Assembly: GCA_024637135.1 (NCBI GenBank)
Contig: JAGXFT010000186.1
Location: forward strand, 1 to 38,356
Direction: 5' to 3'
Length of the DNA: 38,356 bases
DNA from: Nitriliruptorales bacterium
Lineage (GTDB): Bacteria; Actinomycetota; Nitriliruptoria; Nitriliruptorales; Nitriliruptoraceae
A program made the position numbers and the translations under genes. Every line of letters begins with the position of its first letter. The first letter of the stretch is position 1. Shown one piece after another: positions 1-8,511 of this stretch. A model generated the notes under the pieces. It was not told where the DNA came from and ran no database searches. It was given only the letters and a program-made list of their open reading frames with translations.

Positions 1-817
1 CCCATGGGGTGACGGCGGTGAAGCCGGCCCGACCGGACCCATCCAGGACGACCTCGTGAGCCGCGAGGTCGGCCGCACCGGACCCGAGTGCGGACACGGT
101 CACGACCCTTCCGGGGGCGCGGTCGGCCATCGCGGCGACCCGATCGTCGTCGGCGTTGAGCACGGCGACGCCGCCCGGGTCCAGCCCCTCGACCAGTTCG
201 GCCTTGGCCTCGGCGACCTCGTCGAGGGTGTGGAACAGTTCGAGGTGGGCGCCGGCGACCATCGTCATCACGGCGACGTCGGGTCGCACCCAGCGCACCA
301 GGTCGGCGATGTGGCCCCGCCCGCGGGCGCCGAGTTCGACCACCAGCACCTCGGTGTCGTCGGTTGCGCGGCACACCGTCAGCGGAACGCCGACCTCGTT
401 GTTGTACGACCCGTGGGCGGCCACGGTCGTGCGCGATGCCCCGGCCGCGGCCGCGAGCAGGTCCTTGGTGGTGGTCTTGCCGACCGATCCGGTGATCCCG
501 ACCACGGTCGCGCCGGCCCGTGCCCGCACGATCGCGGCCAGCCGCACCAGGGCCTCCTGGGCATCGGGCACCACCAGCGTGGGGACCTCCAGCGCCCGCT
601 CGGCGACCACGGCCACGGCCCCCGCGGCCACCGCATCGGCGGCGAAGCGGGCGCCGTCGAGGTGCTCGCCCCGCCGCGCGACGTAGACGTCGCCGGGCGT
701 GACCTCGCGCGAGTCCGTCACGACACCGGTGACCCGCGCCACCCCGGTGGCGTCGTCCCAGCCTTCCCGGCGGGCGTCCAGGAGGGTGGCCATCGTCCCC
801 ACGTCGACCCGGATCAT
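1..817 (-). CDS. murF: UDP-N-acetylmuramoyl-tripeptide--D-alanyl-D-alanine ligase MurF (partial, C-terminus outside window)
   Basis: Reading the minus strand from an ATG at 817 gives an open frame that reaches the left edge without a stop, about 272 residues of a protein usually near 450-480. It carries the Mur-ligase ATP-binding loop GITGSVGKTTTKDLL (roughly residues 100-115), and further on SYNNEVGVPLT and VVELGARGRGHI, all typical of MurF. The enzyme ligates D-Ala-D-Ala to the UDP-MurNAc-tripeptide in the cytoplasm, the last cytoplasmic step before lipid I formation. The ATG overlaps the murE stop in an ATGA arrangement, so the two are probably translationally coupled in the mraZ-led division operon. 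The substrate-binding C-terminal domain is missing only because the window ends. Confidence 0.93.
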   Translation of the reverse strand, partial: MIRVDVGTMATLLDARREGWDDATGVARVTGVVTDSREVTPGDVYVARRGEHLDGARFAADAVAAGAVAVVAERALEVPTLVVPDAQEALVRLAAIVRARAGATVVGITGSVGKTTTKDLLAAAAGASRTTVAAHGSYNNEVGVPLTVCRATDDTEVLVVELGARGRGHIADLVRWVRPDVAVMTMVAGAHLELFHTLDEVAEAKAELVEGLDPGGVAVLNADDDRVAAMADRAPGRVVTVSALGSGAADLAAHEVVLDGSGRAGFTAVTPW

Positions 818-2295
818 CGCCGGCCCTTGTGGCGTTTCCAGCGTCGGAGCAGGACCTCGCGGTCGTCGAAGGGTCGGACCAACCCGCCAAGGTCCTGGCC
901 GGTCTCGTGGCCCTTGCCGGCGACGACCACGACGTCACCCGGTTCGGCCACGGCCAGGGCGCGGTCGATCGCGGCCTCGCGGTCGACCATGGCCTCGACG
1001 TGGCTGCGCGAACGAGCCTCGGTGGCCCCGGCGAGCAGGTCGTCGAGGATCGCCTGCGGCGCTTCGGTGCGGGGGTTGTCGGAGGTGAAGACGACGACGT
1101 CAGCGGCAACCGCCGCGCGCCCCATCGGACCGCGCTTGGCCCGGTCCCGATCGCCCCCCGCGCCCAGCACCAGGATGACCCGCCCCGACGTCACCGGGCG
1201 CAGGGTCTCGACCAGGGCCGTGATCGCGTCGGGACTGTGGGCGTAGTCGACCAGTCCCGTGACCTCGTCCTCGACCACCAGTTCGAAGCGGCCGGGGATG
1301 TCATCGGTGGCACCGATGCCGGTGGCAGCGGCCTCGGCGTCGACGCCGATCGCGATCGCCGCGACCAGGGCCTGGGCGGCGTTGCGGAGGTTGAACGCGC
1401 CGGCCAGTCGGGTGACCACCTCCAGTTCGTCGTGGCCTCCCAGCAGGTCGGCGGGTCCGCGCAGGACACCGCGGGTGCCGTGCAGGGTGGCCTCCAGGTG
1501 CTCGAGGACGATGTCGGCGTCGTCCTCGCCCACGGTCACGACGTCGACATCGGCCTCCTCGGCCAGTCGACGTCCCCACTGGTCGAACACCCCGACGATG
1601 CCGCGCACCGCCATGTCGGGTGTGAACAGGCGAGCCTTGGCGGCGAAGTAGTCGTCGAGGTCGTCGTGGAAGTCGAGGTGGTCCTGGCTGAGGTTGGTGA
1701 ACACCGCCACGTCGGCTCGCACCCCGTCGACCCGGTGCAGCGCGAGCCCGTGGCTGGACACCTCCATCGCGACCACCTCGACACCCTGGTCGCGCATGTC
1801 GCGTAGCAGTCGCTGGAGGTCGGTGCCCTCCGGGGTGGTGCGGACCGCCGGGAGCACGCTGCCGTGGATGCGGGTCGCCACGGTCCCGACCAACCCGGTC
1901 CCCCGACCGGCTGCGGCGGCTGCGCCCTCGACCAGGTGGCTGACCGTCGTCTTGCCGTTGGTCCCGGTGACGGCGATGACCTGCAGGTCGTCGGCCGGGT
2001 GGCCGTGGACGGCAGCCGCGACCGGGCCGACGGCCACGCGGGTGTCCGCCACGACGAGTTGGGGCAGGTCGACGTCGACCGCTTCCTCGACCAGTGCCGC
2101 GGCGGCCCCGGCCTCGGCAGCCGCGCCCACGTGGTCGTGACCGTCCGTCGTTGCCCCACGCAGGGCGGCGAACAGGGTGCGGTCCCGGGCCTGGCGCGAG
2201 TCGTGGACGACGTCGTCGACCACCGTCCCACCAGCATCGGACGGGACCAGTCGGGCCCCGTCCACCAGGTCGCGCAGTTCGGCCAGCGTGGTCAC
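814..2295 (-). CDS. murE: UDP-N-acetylmuramoyl-L-alanyl-D-glutamate--2,6-diaminopimelate ligase MurE
   Basis: This 493-residue protein has the three-domain Mur ligase layout. The N-terminal UDP-binding part contains VVHDSRQ, the ATP loop TGTNGKTT is at residues 110-117, and DNPR at 406-409 lies in the C-terminal domain. DNPR is the known signature for meso-diaminopimelate specificity, whereas lysine-adding enzymes differ there, so the peptidoglycan is inferred to be meso-DAP type. The enzyme adds the third residue of the stem peptide in the cytoplasm. Its ATG overlaps the ftsI stop by 4 nt and its stop overlaps the murF start. Length and motifs are normal for the family. Confidence 0.95.
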   Translation of the reverse strand: MTTLAELRDLVDGARLVPSDAGGTVVDDVVHDSRQARDRTLFAALRGATTDGHDHVGAAAEAGAAAALVEEAVDVDLPQLVVADTRVAVGPVAAAVHGHPADDLQVIAVTGTNGKTTVSHLVEGAAAAAGRGTGLVGTVATRIHGSVLPAVRTTPEGTDLQRLLRDMRDQGVEVVAMEVSSHGLALHRVDGVRADVAVFTNLSQDHLDFHDDLDDYFAAKARLFTPDMAVRGIVGVFDQWGRRLAEEADVDVVTVGEDDADIVLEHLEATLHGTRGVLRGPADLLGGHDELEVVTRLAGAFNLRNAAQALVAAIAIGVDAEAAATGIGATDDIPGRFELVVEDEVTGLVDYAHSPDAITALVETLRPVTSGRVILVLGAGGDRDRAKRGPMGRAAVAADVVVFTSDNPRTEAPQAILDDLLAGATEARSRSHVEAMVDREAAIDRALAVAEPGDVVVVAGKGHETGQDLGGLVRPFDDREVLLRRWKRHKGRR

Positions 2296-4481
2296 GTGGA
2301 CTCGTCCGATTCCCCGCCGTCGGTCGCGGTGGCGTCCCGGTCAGCAGGCTTCGTCGCGTCGTCGGCCGACCGGCGGGCGCGACGTTCGGCTGTCCGTTCC
2401 CGGGCGGCCTCGGCCGCACGGGCGGCCCGGGAACGCGAGGCCGCCACGCTGGCGGCCTCGCGTTCGCGGGCGCCGGCCAGGGCGTCGTCGATGCCCTGCT
2501 GGGGCGTACCGGGGACGACGTCCCGGTCGGCGAGCGCCTGGCCCATCACCCGGGAGAAGGTCGGCGCGGCCGCGGTGCCGCCGTAGATGGTCTCGGGCTC
2601 GTCGACCATCACGGCCACGACCAGTTCCGGTTCGTCCACCGGTGCCATGCCCACGAAGACCGCCGTCGTCTGGTTGGTGTAGCCCCGGCCGTCGGCACGT
2701 GGCTTGTCGGCGGTGCCGGTCTTGCCGGCGACGTCATACCCGACGACAGCCGCATTCTTGCCGGTCCCGTGCTCGCCGTCCACGACCCCTTGCATCAGGG
2801 TGCGCACCGAGCGGGCCGTGTCGGCGGACACGACCGACCGGCTGTCGGGGGTGGCGGCCGGTTCGAGTCGGCCGTCCTGGCCCACGGTCCCCCGCAGGAT
2901 CGATGGCTGGATCGCCACGCCGTCGTTTGCCAGGGTCTGGTAGAAGCTGGCGAGTTGGACCAGGCTGACGGCGACGCCATGGCCGATCGCGATGGTCGGC
3001 AGGGACGTCCCGGACCACTGCTCGTGCGGCAGCAGCAGGCCCGCGGACTCCCCCGGGAACCCCACGCCGGTGGGTTGGCCGTAGCCGAACCGCCGCAGCC
3101 ACTCGTCGAGCTTCTCCTCACCCAACTCGTCGGCGATCATCATGGTGCCGATGTTGGAGGAGCGTTCGATCACCTCGCTGACGTGCAGCTCCCCGGTCGC
3201 GCCGAAGGGCTCGGTCCACGTGCGGCCACCCACCGTCCAGGTGGGCGGAACCTCCATGACGGTGTCGCCGTCGATCAGTCCCTCTTCCCATGCGGCCGCG
3301 ATCGTGACGGCCTTCTGGACCGAACCGGGCTCGAAGGCGTCGGTGAAGTAGCGCGCCCGACGGTCGTCCCGGTCCGTGCCGTTGCGGTTGCTCGGGTCCA
3401 CCCCCGGGACCGAGGCGGCGGCCAGGATCTCGCCGGTCGTGGCGTCCATCACCAGCACGGAGGCGCCGTCGGCGCGGTTGTCGACCATAGCGTCGGTGGC
3501 GGCGGCCTCCGCCTGTGCCTGCAGGTCACGATCGATGGTGAGCACCATGTCCGTGCCCGGGACCGACGGCTCCAGTTCGCGGTCGGCGGACGCGATGTCC
3601 ATGTTCCCGGAGGCGGCGCGCTCGACCCGCAGTTGTCCGGGCTCGCCCGTCAGTTCGTCGTTGGCCAACGCCTCGAGGCCCTCGAGGCCAACGCCATCGA
3701 TGTCGGTGATGCCGATCAGCGAACTGGCGAGGGTGCCGCCGGGGTACCGGCGGCTGGGCTCCACCACGCGGTGGATGCCGGGCAGGTCCAACGCCATGAC
3801 CTCCTCGCCGACATCCCATTTCAGTTGGCGGGCGAGGTAGGTGAAGCGACCCTCCGAGGACAGCACGTCGACGAGGTCGTCGACCGACCGTCCCAGCACG
3901 GGCGCCAGCGCGATCGCGACGTCGCGGCGCGACACCTCGCCGGCGTCGCGGTCGATCTTCCCGTCGTCGGCGAACCTGTCGTAGGTGGTCGGATCGGTGT
4001 AGATCGCGGCCGCGTCGACGGTCGTGGTCAGCACGGCGCCGTTGCGGTCGATGATGCGACCCCGCTGGGCCGGGAGGTCGATGGCGCGCATGCTCTGCGA
4101 GTCCCCCCGCTCGGCGTAGGTCTGGGCATTGACGGCCTGCACCTGGACCAGCCGTCCGGCCAGCACGGTCAGGACGACGAGGTAGGCGGCCATCAGGAGC
4201 GCCGAGCGACGACGGGCCGTGCCCACCGGCAGGCGCCAGCGGTCGGGCGTGGCCAGCCACACGGGCCGGGCCGGCCGCAACCGCGCGGGCCACCGAGCGA
4301 CCAGCCGCGCCAGGCGGCCGTCCGCGCGCGTCGTGGCCGAACGCGACGGTGCCCGCAGCCACGACGGGCGCGACACCCGACCCAGCAATGCGAGGGCGAT
4401 CGCGAACACCTGGACGAGGACGGCACGCACCGCCCCCTCGCGCGCTGGCGGGGGCTCCGTCCGGTCTCGACGCTCCGCCAT
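2292..4481 (-). CDS. ftsI: Septal peptidoglycan transpeptidase FtsI (penicillin-binding protein 3 / class B PBP)
   Basis: This 729-residue class B penicillin-binding protein cross-links septal peptidoglycan as part of the divisome. A transmembrane anchor sits at about residues 93-113, followed by the dimerisation-type domain (QRGRIIDRNG at about 139-148). The transpeptidase domain has the serine motif SVQK at 387-390, SSN at 441-443 and KTGT at 587-590, so all three active-site motifs are present. The N-terminus is longer than usual, with an extra hydrophobic stretch at about 20-34 before an Arg-rich segment. The C-terminus ends in a roughly 60-residue Ala/Arg/Glu tail that is probably disordered. 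The start shares one base with the ftsL stop (TGATG), supporting coupling; a downstream start cannot be excluded. Confidence 0.93.
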   Translation of the reverse strand: MAERRDRTEPPPAREGAVRAVLVQVFAIALALLGRVSRPSWLRAPSRSATTRADGRLARLVARWPARLRPARPVWLATPDRWRLPVGTARRRSALLMAAYLVVLTVLAGRLVQVQAVNAQTYAERGDSQSMRAIDLPAQRGRIIDRNGAVLTTTVDAAAIYTDPTTYDRFADDGKIDRDAGEVSRRDVAIALAPVLGRSVDDLVDVLSSEGRFTYLARQLKWDVGEEVMALDLPGIHRVVEPSRRYPGGTLASSLIGITDIDGVGLEGLEALANDELTGEPGQLRVERAASGNMDIASADRELEPSVPGTDMVLTIDRDLQAQAEAAATDAMVDNRADGASVLVMDATTGEILAAASVPGVDPSNRNGTDRDDRRARYFTDAFEPGSVQKAVTIAAAWEEGLIDGDTVMEVPPTWTVGGRTWTEPFGATGELHVSEVIERSSNIGTMMIADELGEEKLDEWLRRFGYGQPTGVGFPGESAGLLLPHEQWSGTSLPTIAIGHGVAVSLVQLASFYQTLANDGVAIQPSILRGTVGQDGRLEPAATPDSRSVVSADTARSVRTLMQGVVDGEHGTGKNAAVVGYDVAGKTGTADKPRADGRGYTNQTTAVFVGMAPVDEPELVVAVMVDEPETIYGGTAAAPTFSRVMGQALADRDVVPGTPQQGIDDALAGAREREAASVAASRSRAARAAEAARERTAERRARRSADDATKPADRDATATDGGESDEST

Positions 4482-4918
4482 CAGTGGTCCGCCGAGAGCA
4501 CCGGCTTGGCCGGGTCCTCGACGTCTTCGGGCGCGCGGTCACCGGGCAACGGCTGCGCCGGCACCAGGAAGCGCTGCGGGGTGGGTTCCATGCCCATCTG
4601 TTCGGCCATCATGCGGATCCGAGCCGGATCCTCCAGCCCGGCCACGTCCGCGACCGACTGGCTCCACGTGCGCTCGGCCGTCACCACCTCGGCCTCGAGA
4701 CGCGCCAGTTCCACCGCGTCGCGGGCGGCCAGCGCGTTGAGCGACACCGCGCCCATCACGGCCGCGATGCCGACCAGCACGTACAGGCCGATGAACACCA
4801 GCGGGTGCCGGCGCGGGCGGTCGTCGATCGCGCGCAGGTGTCGGCGTTCGCGGCGGGCGCCCGAGCGGGCGGTGTCGCGGCGGCCGCTGGGCAGTGAATC
4901 GGTGGTGGCGACGCTCAT
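4481..4918 (-). CDS. ftsL: Cell division protein FtsL-like (short bitopic septum protein)
   Basis: The 145-residue product begins MSVATTDSLP, has a basic cytoplasmic segment, one membrane span at about residues 40-60 and then a helical, probably coiled-coil stretch (about 65-95, rich in Glu/Ala/Leu). This is the FtsL/FtsB layout, a scaffold that bridges FtsQ and the FtsW-FtsI synthase. The assignment rests on size, topology and its fixed position between rsmH and ftsI, because FtsL sequences diverge strongly. The ATG at 4918 overlaps the rsmH stop as ATGA. A longer in-frame start at 5092 exists but would lie inside rsmH and encode an implausible Pro/Arg/Cys-rich leader. Confidence 0.8.
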   Translation of the reverse strand: MSVATTDSLPSGRRDTARSGARRERRHLRAIDDRPRRHPLVFIGLYVLVGIAAVMGAVSLNALAARDAVELARLEAEVVTAERTWSQSVADVAGLEDPARIRMMAEQMGMEPTPQRFLVPAQPLPGDRAPEDVEDPAKPVLSADH

Positions 4919-5895
4919 GGGGTCTCCGGTCGGGGGCTGTCCAGTCGGGCGACCGCGCGGAGGCGCACGGCCGATGACCGGGGATTGCGGGCCACCTCGT
5001 CCGCACCGGGGCGACCGGCGCGGCGGACGAGGTGGGTCACCTGCGGCTGCGTGTCGCACGCACACACCGGCAGGTCTGGTGGGCAGGTGCAATCGCTGGC
5101 GGCCGCCCGGAAGGCCTGCTTGACGATGCGGTCCTCGAGGCTGTGGTAGGCCAGCACGACCAGCACGCCGCCCGGGACGAGCACGTCCAGGGACTGGTCC
5201 AGCACGCGCTCCAGCGCCTCCAACTCGCCGTTGACGGCGATGCGCAGGGCCTGGAAGGCACGACGTGCGGGATGGCCCCGGTCACGGGCGGCTGCCCCGG
5301 GCGGCATCGCGTCGGCAACGACCTCGGCCAGCCGGGTGGTGGACGTGAGCGGTCGGGCCGCAAGGATCGCGGTCGCCACGCGGCGAGCGTGTCGTTCCTC
5401 ACCGAAGCGACGCAGGATGTCGGTCAGTTCGTCGAGGCCGACCCGGTCCAGCAGTTCGGCCGCGGTCTCGGGGGCGTCCGGCCCCATCCGCATGTCCAAC
5501 GGCCCGTCGTTGCGGTACGAGAAGCCACGGTCGGCCCGGTCCAGGTGCATGGAGGACACGCCCAGGTCGAGCAGGATCCCGGCGACCCGGTCGATGCCGC
5601 GCGCGGCCACCACCTCCGCGAGGAGGTCGAAGCGGACCTGTTCGGTGGCGAACGTGACGTCGTCGAGGTCGTGCAGGCGGGCCGTGGCCAGCGCGATCGC
5701 GTCCGGGTCGCGGTCGATCCCCAACAGGTCGGCGCTGCCATCGCGCTCACGGCGGGCGATGGCGATCGCCTCGGCGTGGCCACCGGCGCCCAGCGTGGCG
5801 TCCACGATCGTGCCGGCCGGCGCAGGGGTGAGCAACGCGACGACCTCGTCGCGCATCACGGGCACGTGCGGTGCCGCCATGGCCACTCCCTTCAT
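4915..5895 (-). CDS. rsmH: 16S rRNA (cytosine(1402)-N4)-methyltransferase RsmH (MraW)
   Basis: This 326-residue SAM-dependent enzyme methylates N4 of C1402 in 16S rRNA. It shows the SAM-binding VDATLGAGGHAEA at about residues 31-43, the family hallmark LDLGVSSMHLDRADRGFSYR around 109-128 with GPLDMRM after it, and LAYHSLEDRIVKQAF in the C-terminal part. A Cys-rich loop (CTCPPDLPVCAC) near residue 275 resembles that of other actinobacterial RsmH proteins. The start MKGVAM at 5895 overlaps the mraZ stop by 4 nt; a second ATG 15 bases on (MAAPHVP) is the alternative. It is the second gene of the division operon. Confidence 0.95.
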   Translation of the reverse strand: MKGVAMAAPHVPVMRDEVVALLTPAPAGTIVDATLGAGGHAEAIAIARRERDGSADLLGIDRDPDAIALATARLHDLDDVTFATEQVRFDLLAEVVAARGIDRVAGILLDLGVSSMHLDRADRGFSYRNDGPLDMRMGPDAPETAAELLDRVGLDELTDILRRFGEERHARRVATAILAARPLTSTTRLAEVVADAMPPGAAARDRGHPARRAFQALRIAVNGELEALERVLDQSLDVLVPGGVLVVLAYHSLEDRIVKQAFRAAASDCTCPPDLPVCACDTQPQVTHLVRRAGRPGADEVARNPRSSAVRLRAVARLDSPRPETP

Positions 5896-6344
5896 GCGTG
5901 GTCATCCAGGCCGTCGTCGTAGCCGTCGCCGAAGATCTCGGTGGTCCGCTGCCGGTAGGCCGAGAAGCGGGCACGGTCCCAGATCTCGAAGTGGTCGCCG
6001 TTGCCCAGCAGGGTCAGTTCTCGGGTGAGCCCGCCGGCCACGCGCAGGGCCTGGGGCACCAGGATCCGCCCCTGGCTGTCCGGCGTGGCGATCTCGGCGC
6101 CGGTGATCGCGCGTCGGCGACGGCGACCCAGCTCCGAGCCGCGGGGCAACGCCATCGCCTCGCGCAGGGCGGTGCGGAAGCCGGTGAGGTCCCAGACCTG
6201 GACCGTGTTCTCGGGTCCCGTGGTCAGGTGGACGCCGTCGGCGAAACGATCGCGGTAGAGCGCGGGAAGGATGAGGCGACCCTTGGTGTCGAGGGTGTGC
6301 TCGTAGGTCCCGAGGATGAACTCCTCGAGGATGGCGTCCGACAT
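5892..6344 (-). CDS. mraZ: Transcriptional regulator / division cluster protein MraZ
   Basis: This 150-residue DNA-binding protein is the first gene of the division and cell wall cluster and, in other bacteria, represses its own operon. The two AbrB-like repeats are visible as DTKGRLILP (residues 19-27) and DSQGRILVP (89-97). The start at 6344 is chosen because GGAGGTGAG lies 6-8 bases upstream and MSDAILEEFILGTYEHTLD matches the usual N-terminus. A longer frame from 6428 has no such support and would overlap the repeat-rich leader. The stop overlaps rsmH. Likely operator repeats lie just upstream. Confidence 0.94.
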   Translation of the reverse strand: MSDAILEEFILGTYEHTLDTKGRLILPALYRDRFADGVHLTTGPENTVQVWDLTGFRTALREAMALPRGSELGRRRRRAITGAEIATPDSQGRILVPQALRVAGGLTRELTLLGNGDHFEIWDRARFSAYRQRTTEIFGDGYDDGLDDHA

Positions 6345-6375
6345 CTGGTGCTCACCTCCCCTCGAGGCCTGGCGA

Positions 6376-6409
6376 CAACGGTCCCCGACAACGGTTCCCC
6401 GGCAACGGT
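6376..6409. repeat. Three CAACGGT direct repeats in the mraZ leader
   Basis: CAACGGT occurs on the plus strand at 6376-6382, 6389-6395 and 6403-6409, with periods of 13 and 14 bases and similar flanks (C-rich on the right). On the mRNA strand this reads ACCGTTG three times between the MraZ-type repeats and the mraZ ribosome site. The same motif forms an inverted repeat at 6536-6555. No factor is recognised for it. Confidence 0.6.
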
Positions 6410-6422
6410 CCTCTGGTGCGCG

Positions 6423-6448
6423 CCCCACTCTACTCCACTTTGCTCCAC
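6423..6448 (-). promoter_or_regulatory. Candidate MraZ operator (three TGGRG repeats, 10-bp period)
   Basis: On the minus strand, in the direction of mraZ, TGGAG, TGGAG and TGGGG follow one another with exact 5-base spacers. MraZ of E. coli is known to bind TGGGN direct repeats with 5-base spacers in the same position, so this is very likely the autoregulatory site. It lies about 80-100 bases before the mraZ start. The promoter itself should be just upstream (6450-6520), but no convincing -35/-10 pair was picked out. Confidence 0.7.
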
Positions 6449-6519
6449 TTCGTCGAGGACCTCGGTCCCAGATGTCACATGCATGCGGTATTCACGGGAA
6501 AAGATCCACAGCAATGGCC

Positions 6520-6668
6520 GTGGAGCGAAGTGGAGGACCGTTGGAGTCAACGGTCGAAGCGCCGTGCCACGGGGCCGTTCAGCGGCTCCACGGGTGGTCG
6601 AGGGAACGGCGTGGATCGCCGTGGCGTGGCCGGGGGTGACCGGTGGGGCGGGGTGGAGCGCGGTGGGA
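6520..6668 (+). promoter_or_regulatory. Further TGG-phased arrays and a dyad upstream of mraZ
   Basis: On the plus strand, opposite to the operator above, TGGAG occurs at 6521, 6531 and 6542. A second array has TGGGG, TGGAG and TGGGA at 6644, 6654 and 6664, exactly 10 bases apart. TGGAT and TGGCG at 6612 and 6622 keep the same spacing. An 8-bp perfect inverted repeat GACCGTTG-GAGT-CAACGGTC spans 6536-6555. These could be distal MraZ contacts, but G-rich sequence gives some matches by chance. Confidence 0.45.
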
Positions 6669-6688
6669 GCCGGGTCGGTGTCCGGCCG

Positions 6689-7297
6689 TCACCGGTCCGA
6701 CGACATCCGGATCAGTCCGCCGACCCACAGGGTCGCGAGCGTGTGAACGGCCGACGAGCGGCCCTCCGATCCCGCCACGGCGAGGCGATCCACCGTGTAG
6801 CCCTCGACCATGGCGACCAGCGCGCCAGCCGCCACGCCCGGATCGTGTCGGGTGTCGGCCAGCACCGGGGCGAGGTGGCCGGCGACCGCCTCGGTGTACT
6901 GGCTGCGCACGATCCGCAGTTCGTCGCGGAAGTGCTGGTCGTTGGTCGCTGCCTCGATCCAGGCCGAGATGACGTCGCCCTCCTCGGCCAGGGCATCGAC
7001 GAAGCGCGCGATCACGTCGTGCACCGTCGCCCAGACGTCCTCGCCCTCCCACGACTCGTCCACGACGTGCAGGAGTCGCTCGGAGGCCAGCTCGACCAAC
7101 GAGTCCAGCACGGCCGACTTGTTGTCGAAGTAGGTGTAGAAGGTGCCGTGGCTGACCCCGGCGATCGCGGTGATGTCCTCGACCCGGGCCCCCACGAACC
7201 CCGTGGTCGCGAAGGCCTCGCGGGCGGCCATGCGCAGCCGGGCCGCCGTGCGCTCGCCACGCGTGGTTCGCGGGCCTGAGAGGTCCTGCTCTGCCAT
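6689..7297 (-). CDS. TetR/AcrR-family transcriptional regulator
   Basis: The 202-residue protein has a standard TetR helix-turn-helix near the N-terminus (about residues 25-60: AFATTGFVGARVEDITAIAG, then VSHGTFYTYFDNKSAVL). An all-helical ligand-binding domain follows. The ATG at 7297 is preferred because AAAGG lies 9 bases upstream. A GTG at 7315, which would add six residues, lacks a ribosome site. It stands alone on the minus strand, divergent from the moxR operon, which it might regulate. The ligand and targets cannot be told from the sequence. Confidence 0.88.
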   Translation of the reverse strand: MAEQDLSGPRTTRGERTAARLRMAAREAFATTGFVGARVEDITAIAGVSHGTFYTYFDNKSAVLDSLVELASERLLHVVDESWEGEDVWATVHDVIARFVDALAEEGDVISAWIEAATNDQHFRDELRIVRSQYTEAVAGHLAPVLADTRHDPGVAAGALVAMVEGYTVDRLAVAGSEGRSSAVHTLATLWVGGLIRMSSDR

Positions 7298-7490
7298 CCG
7301 CGTCCGCCTTTCCACCCCGGACCGTAGTCGTCGGCGGATGCCCGAGCCGGTCGCCGGCCCCGGGCAGCCGCCGTCGCCGGGCCGGCGAGGACGGCGCGCG
7401 CGGTGACCGCGCTCACGAGAACCCGGACCGGCATGGCGAGAGGGGGTCGGCGGTTACCCTGCACAACCAGCCGACCGGGACCAGACCGTC
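7298..7490. promoter_or_regulatory. Divergent TetR / moxR intergenic region
   Basis: This 193-bp stretch separates the TetR gene from moxR. A TACCCT hexamer at 7455-7460 fits an actinobacterial -10 element for moxR and would give a leader of about 24 bases. No matching -35 is seen. No clear TetR-type palindrome was found by eye. Confidence 0.35.
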
Positions 7491-8510
7491 GTGACCCAGA
7501 CGCCCACCGCCACCAATCACCCGCACGAGCGCGAAACCGGCGTCGGGGGGGGCGGGCCAGCCACCGTCGCCGACGGTGTCTTCGCCGTCACCCTCGACCG
7601 ACTCCGGGACAACATCGCGTCGGTGCTGATGGGCAAGGACGAGGTCATCGAACTGACGCTGGTGACCCTGCTGGCCGGTGGGCACCTGTTGATCGAGGAC
7701 GTCCCCGGCGTCGGCAAGACCTTGTTGGCCCGCGCACTGGGCGCCAGCATCGACGGCGAGGTCCGGCGCCTGCAGTTCACACCCGACCTGCTGCCGACCG
7801 ACGTCACCGGTGTCAGCGTGTACTCGCCCGCCGAAGGCACCTTCGCGTTCCGACCCGGACCGGTGTTCGCCAACGTGGTGCTGGCCGACGAGATCAACCG
7901 GGCGGGGCCCAAGACACAGTCCGCGCTGCTGGAGGCGATGGAGGAACAGACCGTCACCATCGACGGGGTCACCCGTGAACTCGCCAGCCCGTTCATGGTG
8001 ATCGCGACCCAGAACCCCATCGAACTCGACGGGACCTATCCGCTGCCCGAGGCCCAGCGCGACCGCTTCCTGGTCCGAACCAGCCTGGGCTACCCCGGCC
8101 GCGACGCCGAGCGCGCGATCCTTCGCGAGCACAGTGCCGGTGACCTCGTCCGGGGACTGCGCCCGGTGACGGACGCCGCTGCGATCGCCGCGATGGTGCA
8201 GGCCGTCACCCGGATCCGCGCATCCGAGTCGATCGAGGCCTACGTCCTGGACCTTGTGCACGCGACCCGCACCCACGACGCGCTGGCGCTGGGCGCCAGC
8301 CCCCGAGCCGGCCTCGCCCTGCTGTGCGCCAGCCGGGCCTCGGCGGCCCTGCAGGGTCGCGACCACGTGCTGCCCGACGACGTCAAGCAGTTGGCCGTCC
8401 CGGTCCTGTCGCACCGGCTCCAGGTCACCTCCCGCGCCCGCGTCGCCGAACACACGCCCATGTCGGTGGTCGCCGACCTCATCGAGTCCACCAACGCCCC
8501 GGTGTCGTGA
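7491..8510 (+). CDS. MoxR-family AAA+ ATPase
   Basis: This 339-residue ATPase has Walker A PGVGKT at about residues 72-77 and Walker B VVLADE at 129-134, followed by [18 protein letters not shown], the MoxR signature. A C-terminal lid domain follows. MoxR ATPases act as chaperone-like partners of neighbouring DUF58 and von Willebrand-type proteins. Here the next gene is DUF58 and the one after is a transglutaminase-like membrane protein, a very common three-gene set whose exact role is unsettled. The start is a GTG at 7491 with a weak GGGA upstream; the first 30 residues are low-complexity, so a later start is possible. Confidence 0.92.
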   Translation: MTQTPTATNHPHERETGVGGGGPATVADGVFAVTLDRLRDNIASVLMGKDEVIELTLVTLLAGGHLLIEDVPGVGKTLLARALGASIDGEVRRLQFTPDLLPTDVTGVSVYSPAEGTFAFRPGPVFANVVLADEINRAGPKTQSALLEAMEEQTVTIDGVTRELASPFMVIATQNPIELDGTYPLPEAQRDRFLVRTSLGYPGRDAERAILREHSAGDLVRGLRPVTDAAAIAAMVQAVTRIRASESIEAYVLDLVHATRTHDALALGASPRAGLALLCASRASAALQGRDHVLPDDVKQLAVPVLSHRLQVTSRARVAEHTPMSVVADLIESTNAPVS

Positions 8511-8511
8511 G

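Noticed and set aside
2094-5123. A 1009-codon open frame on the plus strand opposite ftsI/ftsL
   Set aside because: It lies antisense to well-recognised division genes and its translation is Arg/Gly/Pro-rich without any family match; high GC content leaves long antisense frames open.
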